DNA of 64,000 bases from positions 165,181 to 229,180 of the forward strand of contig NZ_DGUZ01000001.1 of assembly GCF_002394865.1 (NCBI RefSeq), read 5' to 3'. A program made the translations under genes and the position numbers. The stretch is from Fibrobacter sp. UBA4297. Lineage in GTDB: Bacteria; Fibrobacterota; Fibrobacteria; Fibrobacterales; Fibrobacteraceae. Positions 51,218-59,387 of this stretch are shown in pieces (within the stretch, counting starts at the first letter, position 1; every line of letters begins with the position of its first letter). Below the pieces are notes generated by a model that was not told the origin of the DNA, searched no databases, and worked only from the letters and a program-made list of their open reading frames with translations.

Positions 51218-51283
51218 ATGCACATGAGAAAAACCTTGAACCTTCTACTTCTACTTAGCATCGCTACCGAAGCGAGGTTTTAG
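51218..51283 (+). CDS. leuL: Leucine leader peptide (attenuator ORF)
   Basis: ATG 51218 or, more likely, ATG 51224 starts a 19-21 residue peptide whose middle is TLNLLLLLS: six Leu codons (TTG, CTT, CTA, CTT, CTA, CTT) in seven positions. The stop TAG is at 51281-51283. Position before leuA, codon content and the overlapping alternative RNA structures show an attenuation leader. If transcription begins at about 51223, the peptide is translated from an almost leaderless mRNA. Leu codons lie 12-33 bases before the anti-terminator strand (51268), so a ribosome waiting for Leu-tRNA would leave that strand free. Confidence 0.8.
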   Translation: MHMRKTLNLLLLLSIATEARF

Positions 51284-51358
51284 GGATTTTTCAAAGATTT
51301 TCAAACGAATTTCAACCTAAAATCGCCCGCTTCGAGAACGAAGCGGGTTCTTTTTTAT
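51268..51358 (+). promoter_or_regulatory. leuA attenuator: mutually exclusive anti-terminator and terminator
   Basis: Terminator: CCCGCTTCG (51326-51334), loop AGAA, CGAAGCGGG (51339-51347), then TTCTTTTTT. Anti-terminator: CGAAGCG (51268-51274) pairs with CGCTTCG (51328-51334), and TTTTAGG (51278-51284, containing the leader stop) pairs with CCTAAAA (51316-51322). The two structures share 51326-51334, so only one can form. A ribosome at the leader stop would mask 51268-51284 and allow termination; one stalled on Leu codons would not. Confidence 0.8.
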
Positions 51359-51430
51359 GGCGAAATTCTATTTTTGGAATTGAAAAATTAAAGGAACTTT
51401 GCGGTCTTGAAGCCGGCAAGGAGATAAAAA

Positions 51431-52984
51431 ATGACTGAAACGAGAAAACCATTCTTCTATGACGTAACACTGCGTGATGGTAACCAGGCGCTCCCGAAGC
51501 CCTGGAACAATGCCCAGAAAAAAGATGTTTATCTGTTGCTCTTGAAGCTCGGTGTGCAAGGTGCCGAAGTCGGTTTCCCGGCCTCTAGCGAAATGGATTT
51601 TGAATCGGTCATGGAACTTGCAAAACTCACCGCGCAGATGGCGGCAGAAGGCGATGAAACGGCAAAGAACGTCGTGGTTTCCGGCCTTGCTCGCTGCATC
51701 GAAAGTGATATCCAGCGCTGCTGGGAAGCGGTCCAGTACGCTCCGCACCCGCGCATCCACACGTTCCTCGCCACAAGCCCCCTCTCCATGGAAAACGTCC
51801 TGCACATGACTCCCGAACAGGTCAAGGAAAAGGCTGTGAAGTGTGTCAAGCTGGCAAAGTCGCTTGTTGGAGACAAGGGCGATGTGGAATTCAGTGCCGA
51901 GCATTTTGGCGACTGCCTCGAAAACATGGATTTTGTGATTGACGTTCTGAAGGCTGTTGTCGAAGCCGGTGCGACGACGATTAACCTGCCGAATACGGTG
52001 GAACGCTACCGCCCGAAGCTCTATGTTGATCAGGTCAAGCAAGTCTACGAAGCTCTGCCCAAGAACATCACGATTTCTGTGCACTGCCATAATGACCTCG
52101 GCATGGCGACTGCAGCAACCGTCGAAAGTTTCTTTGTCGGTGCAACCCAGCTGGAAGTCGCCTTGAACGGCCTCGGTGAACGTTGCGGTAACACGAACTT
52201 CTACGAAGTGGCGATTGGCCTGCACAATTCCGGTGTCGAAACGGGACTGCATCTCGAACGCATTTACGAAACTGCAATTCTCGTGAGCCACTGGAGCGGC
52301 GTGCCTATATACATCCGCGCTCCGTTGATCGGTACTGAAGCTATCGTCCATCGCAGCGGCATCCATCAGGATGGCGCTTCCAAGACAAAGGACATGAAGA
52401 AGGGGGCGTATCGTCCGATTGATTACTCCATCATTGGTCGTCACCAGAACGATGCCCTCAGCTTCACAAGCCAGAGTGGTCGCACCGCCGTGTACGAAAT
52501 CATTACAAAGTTCGGCTACAAGATGACTTTGCAAGAGGCGTCTGTGTTGCAACCGGTGCTCAAGCAACTGAGCGAAAAGGAAGGCGAACTCAGTGCCGAA
52601 CGCGTGCTCGACGTGTTCCGCGAACAGTTCGTCAACGTGAACGGTCGCCTGGTGTTCAACAACATCGAAGTTATCCCGGACGAAAACCGCTTCATTTTCC
52701 ACTTCAAGAAGGATGGTGAAGCGCTTGTGAAGTCCGTGACGGCCGAAGGTCCGATCGAAGCAGCCCTCATGCTCATGCGTGAAATCGGCATGCCGGTCGA
52801 ACTCGTGAAGTATCGCCAGCTCGTCGTTCCTGAAAAGGATACGCTGTGGGCTGGTCGTGGGTTAAGCCGCATTGTCTTGAAGGCTAACGGCGAAGAAGTT
52901 GAAGGTCGCGGTGTCTCGAGCGATACGCTCAAGGCGAACATGCGCGCTCTCTTCGGCGGCGTGAACTTGCTGTATAAGAAGTAA
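51431..52984 (+). CDS. leuA: 2-isopropylmalate synthase
   Basis: First committed step of leucine synthesis: condenses acetyl-CoA with 2-oxoisovalerate. DVTLRDGNQAL near residue 11 (HMGL-like, metal ligand Asp), EVGFPASSEMDF, HCHNDLGMATAATVESFFVGA near 215 with metal-binding His, and NGLGERCGNTNFYE are all in place; the barrel is followed by a C-terminal regulatory (LeuA dimer-like) region to residue 517. The LRDGNQAL form resembles the LeuA2-type branch. AAGGAG precedes the ATG. Expression appears leucine-controlled through the leader at 51218-51358. No other leu genes follow. Confidence 0.9.
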   Translation: MTETRKPFFYDVTLRDGNQALPKPWNNAQKKDVYLLLLKLGVQGAEVGFPASSEMDFESVMELAKLTAQMAAEGDETAKNVVVSGLARCIESDIQRCWEAVQYAPHPRIHTFLATSPLSMENVLHMTPEQVKEKAVKCVKLAKSLVGDKGDVEFSAEHFGDCLENMDFVIDVLKAVVEAGATTINLPNTVERYRPKLYVDQVKQVYEALPKNITISVHCHNDLGMATAATVESFFVGATQLEVALNGLGERCGNTNFYEVAIGLHNSGVETGLHLERIYETAILVSHWSGVPIYIRAPLIGTEAIVHRSGIHQDGASKTKDMKKGAYRPIDYSIIGRHQNDALSFTSQSGRTAVYEIITKFGYKMTLQEASVLQPVLKQLSEKEGELSAERVLDVFREQFVNVNGRLVFNNIEVIPDENRFIFHFKKDGEALVKSVTAEGPIEAALMLMREIGMPVELVKYRQLVVPEKDTLWAGRGLSRIVLKANGEEVEGRGVSSDTLKANMRALFGGVNLLYKK

Positions 52985-52992
52985 ACAAGGAA

Positions 52993-53046
52993 ATGTCATT
53001 CCCACCGGAGCCTGTGCTGAGCGCAGTCGAAGTAAGCGGGAAACGC
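52993..53046. repeat. Composite palindromic repeat
   Basis: ATGTCATTCCC...GGGAAAC outer arms enclose GTGCTGAGC...GTCGAAGTA, i.e. a CTGAGC-type unit nested in a GTCAT-type unit, between leuA and the next gene. Confidence 0.55.
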
Positions 53047-53068
53047 CTTCTTGAAAAACGGAGAAAAT

Positions 53069-53437
53069 ATGTTAGAACAACTGAAACGCCCATTCAAAAA
53101 AGTTTATGGCAAGGTGCACTCGAATGTAGACCGTTTTGTCGGACCCGTCAAGGATTCGGCGTCAAAGTTGTTCGCTCTGATTCCCGGATTCAAATCTTTT
53201 GCCGGTTCCGAAGACTTGGCTAATGCAAACGATGCTGACGGCGCCGTGGATGGCGAAAACGGCAAGGTTGCAAAGCTTGGCATTCGCGCAAAGCTCAAAA
53301 GCTTCAAGCAGTCGCTTAAGGGGCTTAGCGATGTTCAAAAGCTTATTCTCCTTACGATTGCCGTTGTTCTCCCGGCAGGAATCTTGATTGCGGTCGGGCT
53401 TGCAAGTTTCTTGAAACGCCGTAAGAATAAAACTTAA
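53069..53437 (+). CDS. Small single-span membrane protein, hypothetical
   Basis: CGGAG seven bases upstream supports ATG 53069. The 122-residue product has a basic/amphipathic N-terminus (LEQLKRPFKKVYGKV), a short acidic loop, and one C-terminal transmembrane helix (LILLTIAVVLPAGILIAVGLASF) followed by KRRKNKT. It is a tail-anchored-like topology with the soluble part in the cytoplasm. No family recognised. Confidence 0.6.
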   Translation: MLEQLKRPFKKVYGKVHSNVDRFVGPVKDSASKLFALIPGFKSFAGSEDLANANDADGAVDGENGKVAKLGIRAKLKSFKQSLKGLSDVQKLILLTIAVVLPAGILIAVGLASFLKRRKNKT

Positions 53438-53465
53438 GTCGGTACGCTGCTATTCTTGATTTAAA

Positions 53466-53500
53466 AGGTCGATGCATTATTCTGTGCGTCGACTTTTTGT
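53466..53500 (+). terminator. Terminator after the small membrane protein gene
   Basis: AAAGGTCGATGCA pairs imperfectly with TGTGCGTCGACTTTTT. Confidence 0.65.
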
Positions 53501-53576
53501 TTTCTAAATTTCTACTAACCAAAATTGCCTTATACCTCAAAGCGCCATAGGCGCGGCCTCATACCTCAGAATCTCT

Positions 53577-54917
53577 ATGCTATCATCTCGACTTCCCAAA
53601 GATTTGTCTCCATCGCCGTTCTTTGCTGAACTGGAACGTGCGAAAGCCGATGTTTTGTCGGAGTGCGCGAATCCAGATGCGCTTTCGTTTATCGACATGA
53701 CCGTTTCTTCGCCAGTGAAGGCTGGCTTGCCGGTGGATTTGGATGATGCGGTCGATGAAGGTCGTAAAGCTTTTGTCAACTGGAGTCCTGATGCGTCGGG
53801 TTGGAAGTCGGCTCGTGAGGCGGTGGTGGAATATTACCGTGAACGCGGTGGTAACTTTACGGCAGGGCAGATTATCCTTACCGCAAGTACGAGCGAAGCT
53901 TATTCTGTGCTTTTCAAGACGTTCTGCGATCCGGGCGATGTGATTTTGACGCCGATGCCGGGCTACCCTTTGCTCGATACGCTTGCGCAACTTGAGCATT
54001 TGGAATGCGCACCGTACTTTTTGAAGTTGAAACGTGAGCGGTTCGACAAGCTCACCGACCTTAAAAAGGTCACTGAGCGGCGCTCTGCGCCAGCCGAAGT
54101 GAACGCGTTCCGTTTTGTTCTGGATTCCGACAGCTTGCTTGCTGCGCCGGAGCGTGCAAAGATTTTGTTGCTCGTTTCGCCGCACAATCCGACAGGTCAT
54201 TGCATCTCCCGCGAGGAATGGAATGCAGCGGTCCGCTTTTGCGAAGAGAACAACATGGTTCTCGTCGTCGACGAAGTCTTCGGCGATTACGCTTTCTCGG
54301 ATAAAGTCTCCCGCACTTGGCAATATGTTTTTGGCGAGAGGGAGAATGTCATCCTCGACCCTGGAGTGCCTAGCGCGATAGGGGAGGGGATCTGGGATGC
54401 AGGTGGAGGCGACTTTATCAACCTTCCCGAAAACGGTCCGAAGTGCCCAATCTTTTGGCTGAATGGTCTCAGCAAAGCCGTTGGCTCGCCGCAGCTAAAG
54501 CTCGGCTGGATGGCGTTTTACGCCCCGCGCGAAAATTTCGAAGAAATTCGCGCGGCTCTCGAATTCGTCGAGGATGCCTATTTGAGTGTATCGGCACCCG
54601 CGCAGGCCCTCGGCATTTCGCTTTTGCCCAAAGCCGCCGCTTACGAATCTAAAGTCCTTGACCGCTTACAGCAGAATTGGCAAACGCTTCGCGAAGCGTT
54701 CCCGTCCAAGTATTGCCCTGAGGTTCTCGGTGGCTGGTATGCCGTTGTGCGTCTTGGCGAAGACGATGAAGAACTCACGCTTCGCTTGCTTCGCGAAAAA
54801 CATGTGCTTGTGCAGCCGGGCTTCTTCTTTGATTTTGATGAAGATGGTTGGGTGGTCATGAGCTTGTTGCAAGAACCCGCACTGTTTAAAGAAGCGATTG
54901 ATCGCATTATAAAGTAA
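53577..54917 (+). CDS. PLP-dependent aminotransferase (class I/II) with repeat-derived insertions
   Basis: Fold-type I aminotransferase, subgroup near AspC/AlaT-like enzymes. Substrate-loop and PLP motifs: TASTSEAYSVLFKTFCDPGD, MPGYPLLD, SPHNPTGH with the conserved Asn, VVDEVFGDYAF with the PLP Asp, and NGLSKAVGSPQLKLGW with the Schiff-base Lys near residue 300. C-terminal GGWYAVVRL has the usual fold but the Arg of substrate carboxylate binding is not clear. Two insertions match genome repeats (about residues 165-178 and 257-276). Substrate cannot be assigned. The ATG follows the AATCTCT sequence with no strong ribosome binding site. Confidence 0.8.
   Translation: MLSSRLPKDLSPSPFFAELERAKADVLSECANPDALSFIDMTVSSPVKAGLPVDLDDAVDEGRKAFVNWSPDASGWKSAREAVVEYYRERGGNFTAGQIILTASTSEAYSVLFKTFCDPGDVILTPMPGYPLLDTLAQLEHLECAPYFLKLKRERFDKLTDLKKVTERRSAPAEVNAFRFVLDSDSLLAAPERAKILLLVSPHNPTGHCISREEWNAAVRFCEENNMVLVVDEVFGDYAFSDKVSRTWQYVFGERENVILDPGVPSAIGEGIWDAGGGDFINLPENGPKCPIFWLNGLSKAVGSPQLKLGWMAFYAPRENFEEIRAALEFVEDAYLSVSAPAQALGISLLPKAAAYESKVLDRLQQNWQTLREAFPSKYCPEVLGGWYAVVRLGEDDEELTLRLLREKHVLVQPGFFFDFDEDGWVVMSLLQEPALFKEAIDRIIK
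54068..54103. repeat. CTGAGC-type repeat inside the aminotransferase gene
   Basis: TCACTGAGCGGCGCTCTGCG and CCAGCCGAAGTGA form a palindromic unit, read in frame as VTERRSAPAEV. Compare 49946 and 53010. Confidence 0.5.
54346..54402. repeat. GTCATCCTC-type repeat inside the aminotransferase gene
   Basis: GTCATCCTCGACCC...AGGGGAGGGGATCTGGGA, read in frame as VILDPGVPSAIGEGIWDAGG, where related enzymes have only a short turn between the VFGE strand and the NGLSK lysine. Confidence 0.55.
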
Positions 54918-54937
54918 AAGCCGAATTAGTTCAAAAA

Positions 54938-55018
54938 ATGAGATGCCCGCTCAAGGCGGGCATGACATTTTCTACTAGTAACTATTGACTAATAACTAGT
55001 AACTGCGGCGAAGCCGCT
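54938..55018. repeat. GTCAT-type palindrome plus TAGTCATT half-element and GC hairpin
   Basis: ATGCCCGC-tcaag-GCGGGCAT (54943-54963, reversed orientation), then ACTATTGACTAATAACTAGT (54981-55000), then GCGGC-gaa-GCCGC (55004-55016). The last hairpin overlaps the GH9 stop region and may terminate it. Confidence 0.65.
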
Positions 55019-56797
55019 TTAGTAATTATTCACCTTGAATGTCTTCATCGCGTTCTTGGATGTAACCTTGATAATTTGTATGCCCTTGTTCTTGAGGCTT
55101 ACATTCAGGCTCGCACCTTCGCTTGTGTATGTTTCTTCGAGCTTGCCGTTCAGGCCAATCACTTGTACTTGGAACGGAATGTGCTTTGCACTGCTGATTG
55201 TAATCGAAGACTGAGCGCGGAGAACACTGAACGTATTTGCATTCACGTTTCTTAAACCATTGATGCTTTCCTTGTCGCTTGAATCCGGCTTTTCTTCCGG
55301 AACTTCAATATCGCTTGCTACCTTTTCCACCGGGGCTTTCTTGCTCAAGATGTAGCCGAGCGCGCCAACGAGCGGGGCGTTCAAGTCTAGACAGACTTCG
55401 TTTACTTGCCAGTCGGCTGTAGATCCGTTGTGGCTTCCGCTTGTGAAGTCGCCTGCGATCATGCCTCCAAGGAGTTTGTTCTTTTCGGGCGGGTTGCCGG
55501 CACTGTTCACATCGCGACCTGCATCTTCGTTGCCGTAGTAACCGCGGTGGTGCGGCCTGTGCGGGGCCTTGGCGCCATTGCGGTCAAAGCCGACAACGTA
55601 AGACTTCTTGTTGCTGTTATCGCCGAGAAGGTAGGCGACGTTCTTTTCGATGGCTTCGTCGTAAGAATCATCCTTGGCGAATTTGGAGAATAGGGCGTAG
55701 AGGAATGCTCCACCAGACGGTGTACGCGTAGAGAACTTGCCCGGACCGCCTGTTTCCTTGTTGTAAATGCCCTTGCTATCGACCTGATCTGTGTACATCT
55801 TGTCGAGGTAGTTCTGCACGCCGGCGTAGTCGCCAAGCGGGTTGAAACCAAAGACAAATTCACCGAGAATGTAAGAGAGCGGACTTGCGTCAGAATAGCT
55901 AAAGCGTGTAAAGCTGTTCTTGTCGAAGTCAATCATGTCCCAGAACTTTTGTGCTTCTTTTTTGTAAGATTCATCCTTAGTCGTGCGGTAGAGTTCGGTT
56001 GCCGCAAGGAACGGACCGTCTTCCCAAATGCCATTCCACCAGCTGCTTTCATAGAACCCCTGGGAATTTGTCACTCCCTTGTGCTTTTTGGCGTAGGCAA
56101 AAGCGGTCTTCGCGGCTTTCAAATACTTTTCACGGGCGCTTTCAACGGGGTCGATACGGGCCATCACGGCAAGCATTGCTGCTGCCATGCCCGGTGTGTA
56201 ACCGTCATTTGCGTTACCCGTAATTTGGCGCGGTTCACCTCCATCGCCGGTTCCGAGCTTGCTCATGGCGCCAGCGGTCACCCATTTCATGTGGTCCTGG
56301 TTGCCGTTGCCTTTAACGGTCACAAAATTGTTTTCGTCGATTGCGGCCTTGACCCAGAAATCGGCTTCGTAGCGGAGTTCTTCCAAAAGGTCGCGAATAT
56401 CGTTTGGCTTGCCGCCCTTGCGGCTGTAATCCTTGCTGACCTTGTAGTCGGTGTAGTCGCCGGTGTACAGGTCGTAAAAGCCTGTCGTAAATTCGGCAAA
56501 GCTAAGTGCTAAAACGTAAGAGGCGTAACCTTGGGACTGACCGTACATCACGTGGTCGCCGCAGTCGAACCAACCGCCGCTCACGTCCTTGCCGTTATAG
56601 CTGTCTCTCAAAAAACTGGTCGGGTTATTCGTGCCGTCCAAAATCCAGTTCGGGCCTTGACCAGAACGTTGGGCACCCAAAAAGCGAGTGGTTATCCAGG
56701 CTGCTTCAACGTAATCATCGTCGCTCAAGGCAGCCTGTGCGTCTGTGAATGCTAGGCCAAAAACAGCAAGGCCTGCTAAAAAGGTCTTTTTTAACAT
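55019..56797 (-). CDS. GH9 endoglucanase
   Basis: Cellulase of glycoside hydrolase family 9, exported (signal peptide about 1-22, AQA). GGWFDCGDHVMYGQ near residue 75 has the catalytic base Asp pair, PHHRGYYGN near 410 the conserved His-Arg motif, and VNEVCLDLNAPLVGALGYI near 460 the proton-donor Glu region. The last ~80 residues after a short acidic linker (KPDSSDKESI) form a beta-rich tail, FQVQVIGLNGKLEETYTSEG ... MKTFKVNNY, resembling a type-A C-terminal sorting domain of the type IX secretion system. GAGG lies six bases before ATG 56797; ATG 56803 directly adjoins it. Confidence 0.9.
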   Translation of the reverse strand: MLKKTFLAGLAVFGLAFTDAQAALSDDDYVEAAWITTRFLGAQRSGQGPNWILDGTNNPTSFLRDSYNGKDVSGGWFDCGDHVMYGQSQGYASYVLALSFAEFTTGFYDLYTGDYTDYKVSKDYSRKGGKPNDIRDLLEELRYEADFWVKAAIDENNFVTVKGNGNQDHMKWVTAGAMSKLGTGDGGEPRQITGNANDGYTPGMAAAMLAVMARIDPVESAREKYLKAAKTAFAYAKKHKGVTNSQGFYESSWWNGIWEDGPFLAATELYRTTKDESYKKEAQKFWDMIDFDKNSFTRFSYSDASPLSYILGEFVFGFNPLGDYAGVQNYLDKMYTDQVDSKGIYNKETGGPGKFSTRTPSGGAFLYALFSKFAKDDSYDEAIEKNVAYLLGDNSNKKSYVVGFDRNGAKAPHRPHHRGYYGNEDAGRDVNSAGNPPEKNKLLGGMIAGDFTSGSHNGSTADWQVNEVCLDLNAPLVGALGYILSKKAPVEKVASDIEVPEEKPDSSDKESINGLRNVNANTFSVLRAQSSITISSAKHIPFQVQVIGLNGKLEETYTSEGASLNVSLKNKGIQIIKVTSKNAMKTFKVNNY

Positions 56798-57023
56798 TGT
56801 CATCCTCTAAGGTTTCCCATCCACACTATAGCGTCCACAATATAAAATTTTATGGGAAATTTTCACGCAAAATAAAATTCACCTTTGCGAAATGTTCCCA
56901 ATGGTGTCGTTTATGTAATTTTTTCAATGCAATAAAAATATATGTTGCGAAAAATTGACAAACGTTTTATATTAATCCTTGGTGTGGGGCTAGTTTTAGC
57001 CCTTTTTGTGGTGGGATGTTTTT

Positions 57024-59150
57024 ATGAAACACGTCGTTTCTGTTTTTGCATGTGCTGGTCTTTTTGTTGCGGCCAACGCACAAGTTTCTCTTCAGACAGC
57101 TTCAGGTGCTTTAGAATCGGCCTATGCCGAATGGGCATCTGATGGTTCCGATAGCTACAACGTCTATTATTCGGGCGCAGGTGTGAACGATGTTAAGGTG
57201 GATGCTCCGCTTATCCGCAAATATGGTTCCAAGTACCGTGTCGATGTGGTCGGCCTCAAGGCGGGCAGCTACACGCTCAAGGTGGCGTCTGTAAAAGGCG
57301 GCAAGGAAACCGCTTCGACGACTTCTAAGTCGCTGACGGTCAAGGCTCATGACCGCGCGGGTTTTGCTTTTAGCAACGGGCATGTTCCGGGCGCTTATAA
57401 CGCAGATGGCACGCTCAAGGACGGTGCTGTTGTCCTCTACATCTCGGAATCGACTAAGAATACGGTCAAGCTCAATGTGGTAACGAGCAACAAGGGGACC
57501 GTTACGGAATGTGTCGGGCTCCAGAATATCTTGACAGGCTTCAAGAAAGGCTTTGATAAGCGTCCGCTTGCTATTCGTCTTATTGGCAATGTGACGGACC
57601 CGGAAGTGACCGACAAGGGCGATATCACCATCGATATGGGCAAAAAAGAAGGCCTTTCGATGACTGTTGAAGGTATCGGCAATGATGCTACGGCGAACGG
57701 CTGGGGATTTCGTGTCAAAGGAACCCAGGACTTGGAAATCCGAAATATCGGCATTATGAATGTTGATTCTGACGAAGGCGACAATATCACGCTACAGCAG
57801 GATAACCAGTATGTCTGGGTGCACAACAACGACTTTTTTTACGGCCATGCGGGTAGTGACAAGGATCAGGCTAAGGGCGACGGTGCCTTGGATTGCAAGC
57901 TTTCTACTTATGTGACGTTCAGCTACAACCACTTCTGGGATAATGGCAAGTCAAACTTGTTAGGTCTCAAGGAAGGTTCGAGCGATGGTTACTACATCAC
58001 TTATCACCACAACTGGTATGACCATTCTGATAGCCGTCATCCGCGTGTGCGTTATTACAATGCCCACGTTTACAACAACTACTACGATGGCAATGCCAAG
58101 TATGGCGCAGGCTCTACGCTTGGTTCGTCCGTGTTCATGGAAGCAAACTACTTCCGTAACTGCAAATATCCGATGATGACCTCGTTGCAGGGGACCGACG
58201 TCTATGCGAGTGCGACTAAGCGCGATCCGACGAACAACGGCACGTTCAGCAAGGAAACGGGCGGAACCATCAAGGCTTACAACAATTACATGGAAGGCTC
58301 CTACACGTTCATTCCGTATGGTGCTAGCAAATACATTTTGAAGGGTAAAGAAACTGCAATTGGTGATATTGATTCCAAGATTGATTTTGACGCCTATGTG
58401 GTGACCTCGCGTGATGCCCTGGTGCCGTCTAGCGTGAAGTCTTACGAGGGTGCAAATACTTACAGCAACTTCGATACGGACAAGTCCATCATGTACAGCT
58501 ACACGGTGGATTCTCCGGAGCAGGCCGTGGCGAACGTGCGCGCTTATGCAGGCCGCTTGCAGGGGGGCGATTTCAAGTGGGCGTTCGACAACTCGGTTGA
58601 CGATGCTTCTTCGGATGTGAACCAGAAACTCAAGGATGCCCTGATGGCGTACAAGGGCGGTAACGGCGAAGTGATGGAATATTCTTCTTCGTCCAGCGTT
58701 GCGCCGCAGTCCTCTTCTTCTGACATCCAGAGTTCTTCCTCCAGCGTCATCCTGAGTTCATCGAGCGAAGGATCCAGTGAAAGTTCCTCTAGCGTCATTC
58801 CGGACCCCGATCCGGAATCCTCAAGCTCTTCGGAATCGCCGAAGTCTAGTTCCAGCAGCGAAAAGGTCGAAAGTTCAAGTTCAGAAGGGACGATCGGTCT
58901 CGCAAATGTGATGCCGGCGGTGTCTCGCAAAATCTTCTACGATTCCCGTTCTGCACACCTTGTCATCGGAACTTCCGACGTTTCCCGTTTGGATATTGTC
59001 GGTATCGATGGCCGCCGTGTCCATCTTGCTAGCCTCAAGATCGTAGGCGATGCTCGCGTGCTTGATCTGAGCACTCTCCGTGCTGGCGTCTATATCGTAC
59101 GCTTCAAGACGCTTCTCGGCTTGCGGACCATGAAGTTCGTGAAAAACTAG
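57024..59150 (+). CDS. Pectate lyase (PL1) with Fn3-like N-domain, Ser linker and sorting-like tail
   Basis: Cleaves polygalacturonan by beta-elimination. Signal peptide about 1-21 (ANA), a beta-sandwich (about 25-110), then the parallel beta-helix PL1 domain: GDGALDCKLSTYVTFSYNHFWDNGKSNLLG and YHHNWYDHSDSRHPRVRYYNAHVYNN with the calcium and catalytic Arg motif RHPRVR. A Ser-rich linker (about 550-625) contains two translated palindromic repeats (58743 and 58794). The final ~75 residues (VSRLDIVGIDGRRVHLASLK ... LRTMKFVKN) look like a type IX sorting domain. I chose ATG 57024 (MKHVVSVFACAG). Confidence 0.88.
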   Translation: MKHVVSVFACAGLFVAANAQVSLQTASGALESAYAEWASDGSDSYNVYYSGAGVNDVKVDAPLIRKYGSKYRVDVVGLKAGSYTLKVASVKGGKETASTTSKSLTVKAHDRAGFAFSNGHVPGAYNADGTLKDGAVVLYISESTKNTVKLNVVTSNKGTVTECVGLQNILTGFKKGFDKRPLAIRLIGNVTDPEVTDKGDITIDMGKKEGLSMTVEGIGNDATANGWGFRVKGTQDLEIRNIGIMNVDSDEGDNITLQQDNQYVWVHNNDFFYGHAGSDKDQAKGDGALDCKLSTYVTFSYNHFWDNGKSNLLGLKEGSSDGYYITYHHNWYDHSDSRHPRVRYYNAHVYNNYYDGNAKYGAGSTLGSSVFMEANYFRNCKYPMMTSLQGTDVYASATKRDPTNNGTFSKETGGTIKAYNNYMEGSYTFIPYGASKYILKGKETAIGDIDSKIDFDAYVVTSRDALVPSSVKSYEGANTYSNFDTDKSIMYSYTVDSPEQAVANVRAYAGRLQGGDFKWAFDNSVDDASSDVNQKLKDALMAYKGGNGEVMEYSSSSSVAPQSSSSDIQSSSSSVILSSSSEGSSESSSSVIPDPDPESSSSSESPKSSSSSEKVESSSSEGTIGLANVMPAVSRKIFYDSRSAHLVIGTSDVSRLDIVGIDGRRVHLASLKIVGDARVLDLSTLRAGVYIVRFKTLLGLRTMKFVKN
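58743..58774. repeat. GTCATCCTGAG...CGAAGGATC repeat translated in Ser linker
   Basis: AGCGTCATCCTGAG-ttcatcga-GCGAAGGATCC is in frame as SVILSSSSEGSS. This is the well-known type of intergenic repeat used as coding sequence. Confidence 0.6.
58794..58821. repeat. GTCAT-type palindrome translated in Ser linker
   Basis: ATTCCGGA-ccccga-TCCGGAAT, in frame as VIPDPDPES; same kind as 39133. Confidence 0.75.
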
Positions 59151-59151
59151 T

Positions 59152-59247
59152 TATTGGTCATTGGTTGTTAGTCATTAGTCTTTGGTTGAAAGATCTTTTG
59201 GGGGCTTTAAAAACTATAGACCATTGACTGATGACTACTGACTTTAG
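59152..59247. repeat. TAGTCATT inverted-arm element, copy 3
   Basis: TTATTGGTCATTGGTTGTTA and GTCATTAGTC on the left pair with AGACCATTGACTGATGACTA and CTGACTTTAGT on the right; GGGGGCTTTAAAAACTAT lies between. Closely resembles copy 2 (35066-35160). The rest of 59151-59387 is AT-rich leader of the GH5 gene. Confidence 0.7.
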
Positions 59248-59387
59248 TAAACATTTTTAATCAAAATGGCGTTTTTTGAGCGTTTTCGCATGTTTCTAAA
59301 TTAATTACAACTATAGTAATCCCATATTATATATCTTTCGCTTGGGATTTGTGATTGCGGAGATTGGGTGAACCCAAAAGGATGTTT

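Noticed and set aside
56954..56973. TTGACA and TATATT as a promoter of the pectate lyase
   Set aside because: The spacer is only about nine bases.
56942..57142. A short frame upstream of the pectate lyase with a lipoprotein-like start
   Set aside because: It overlaps the pectate lyase signal peptide in another frame, and its Cys/Ser/Phe-rich tail looks like a shadow.
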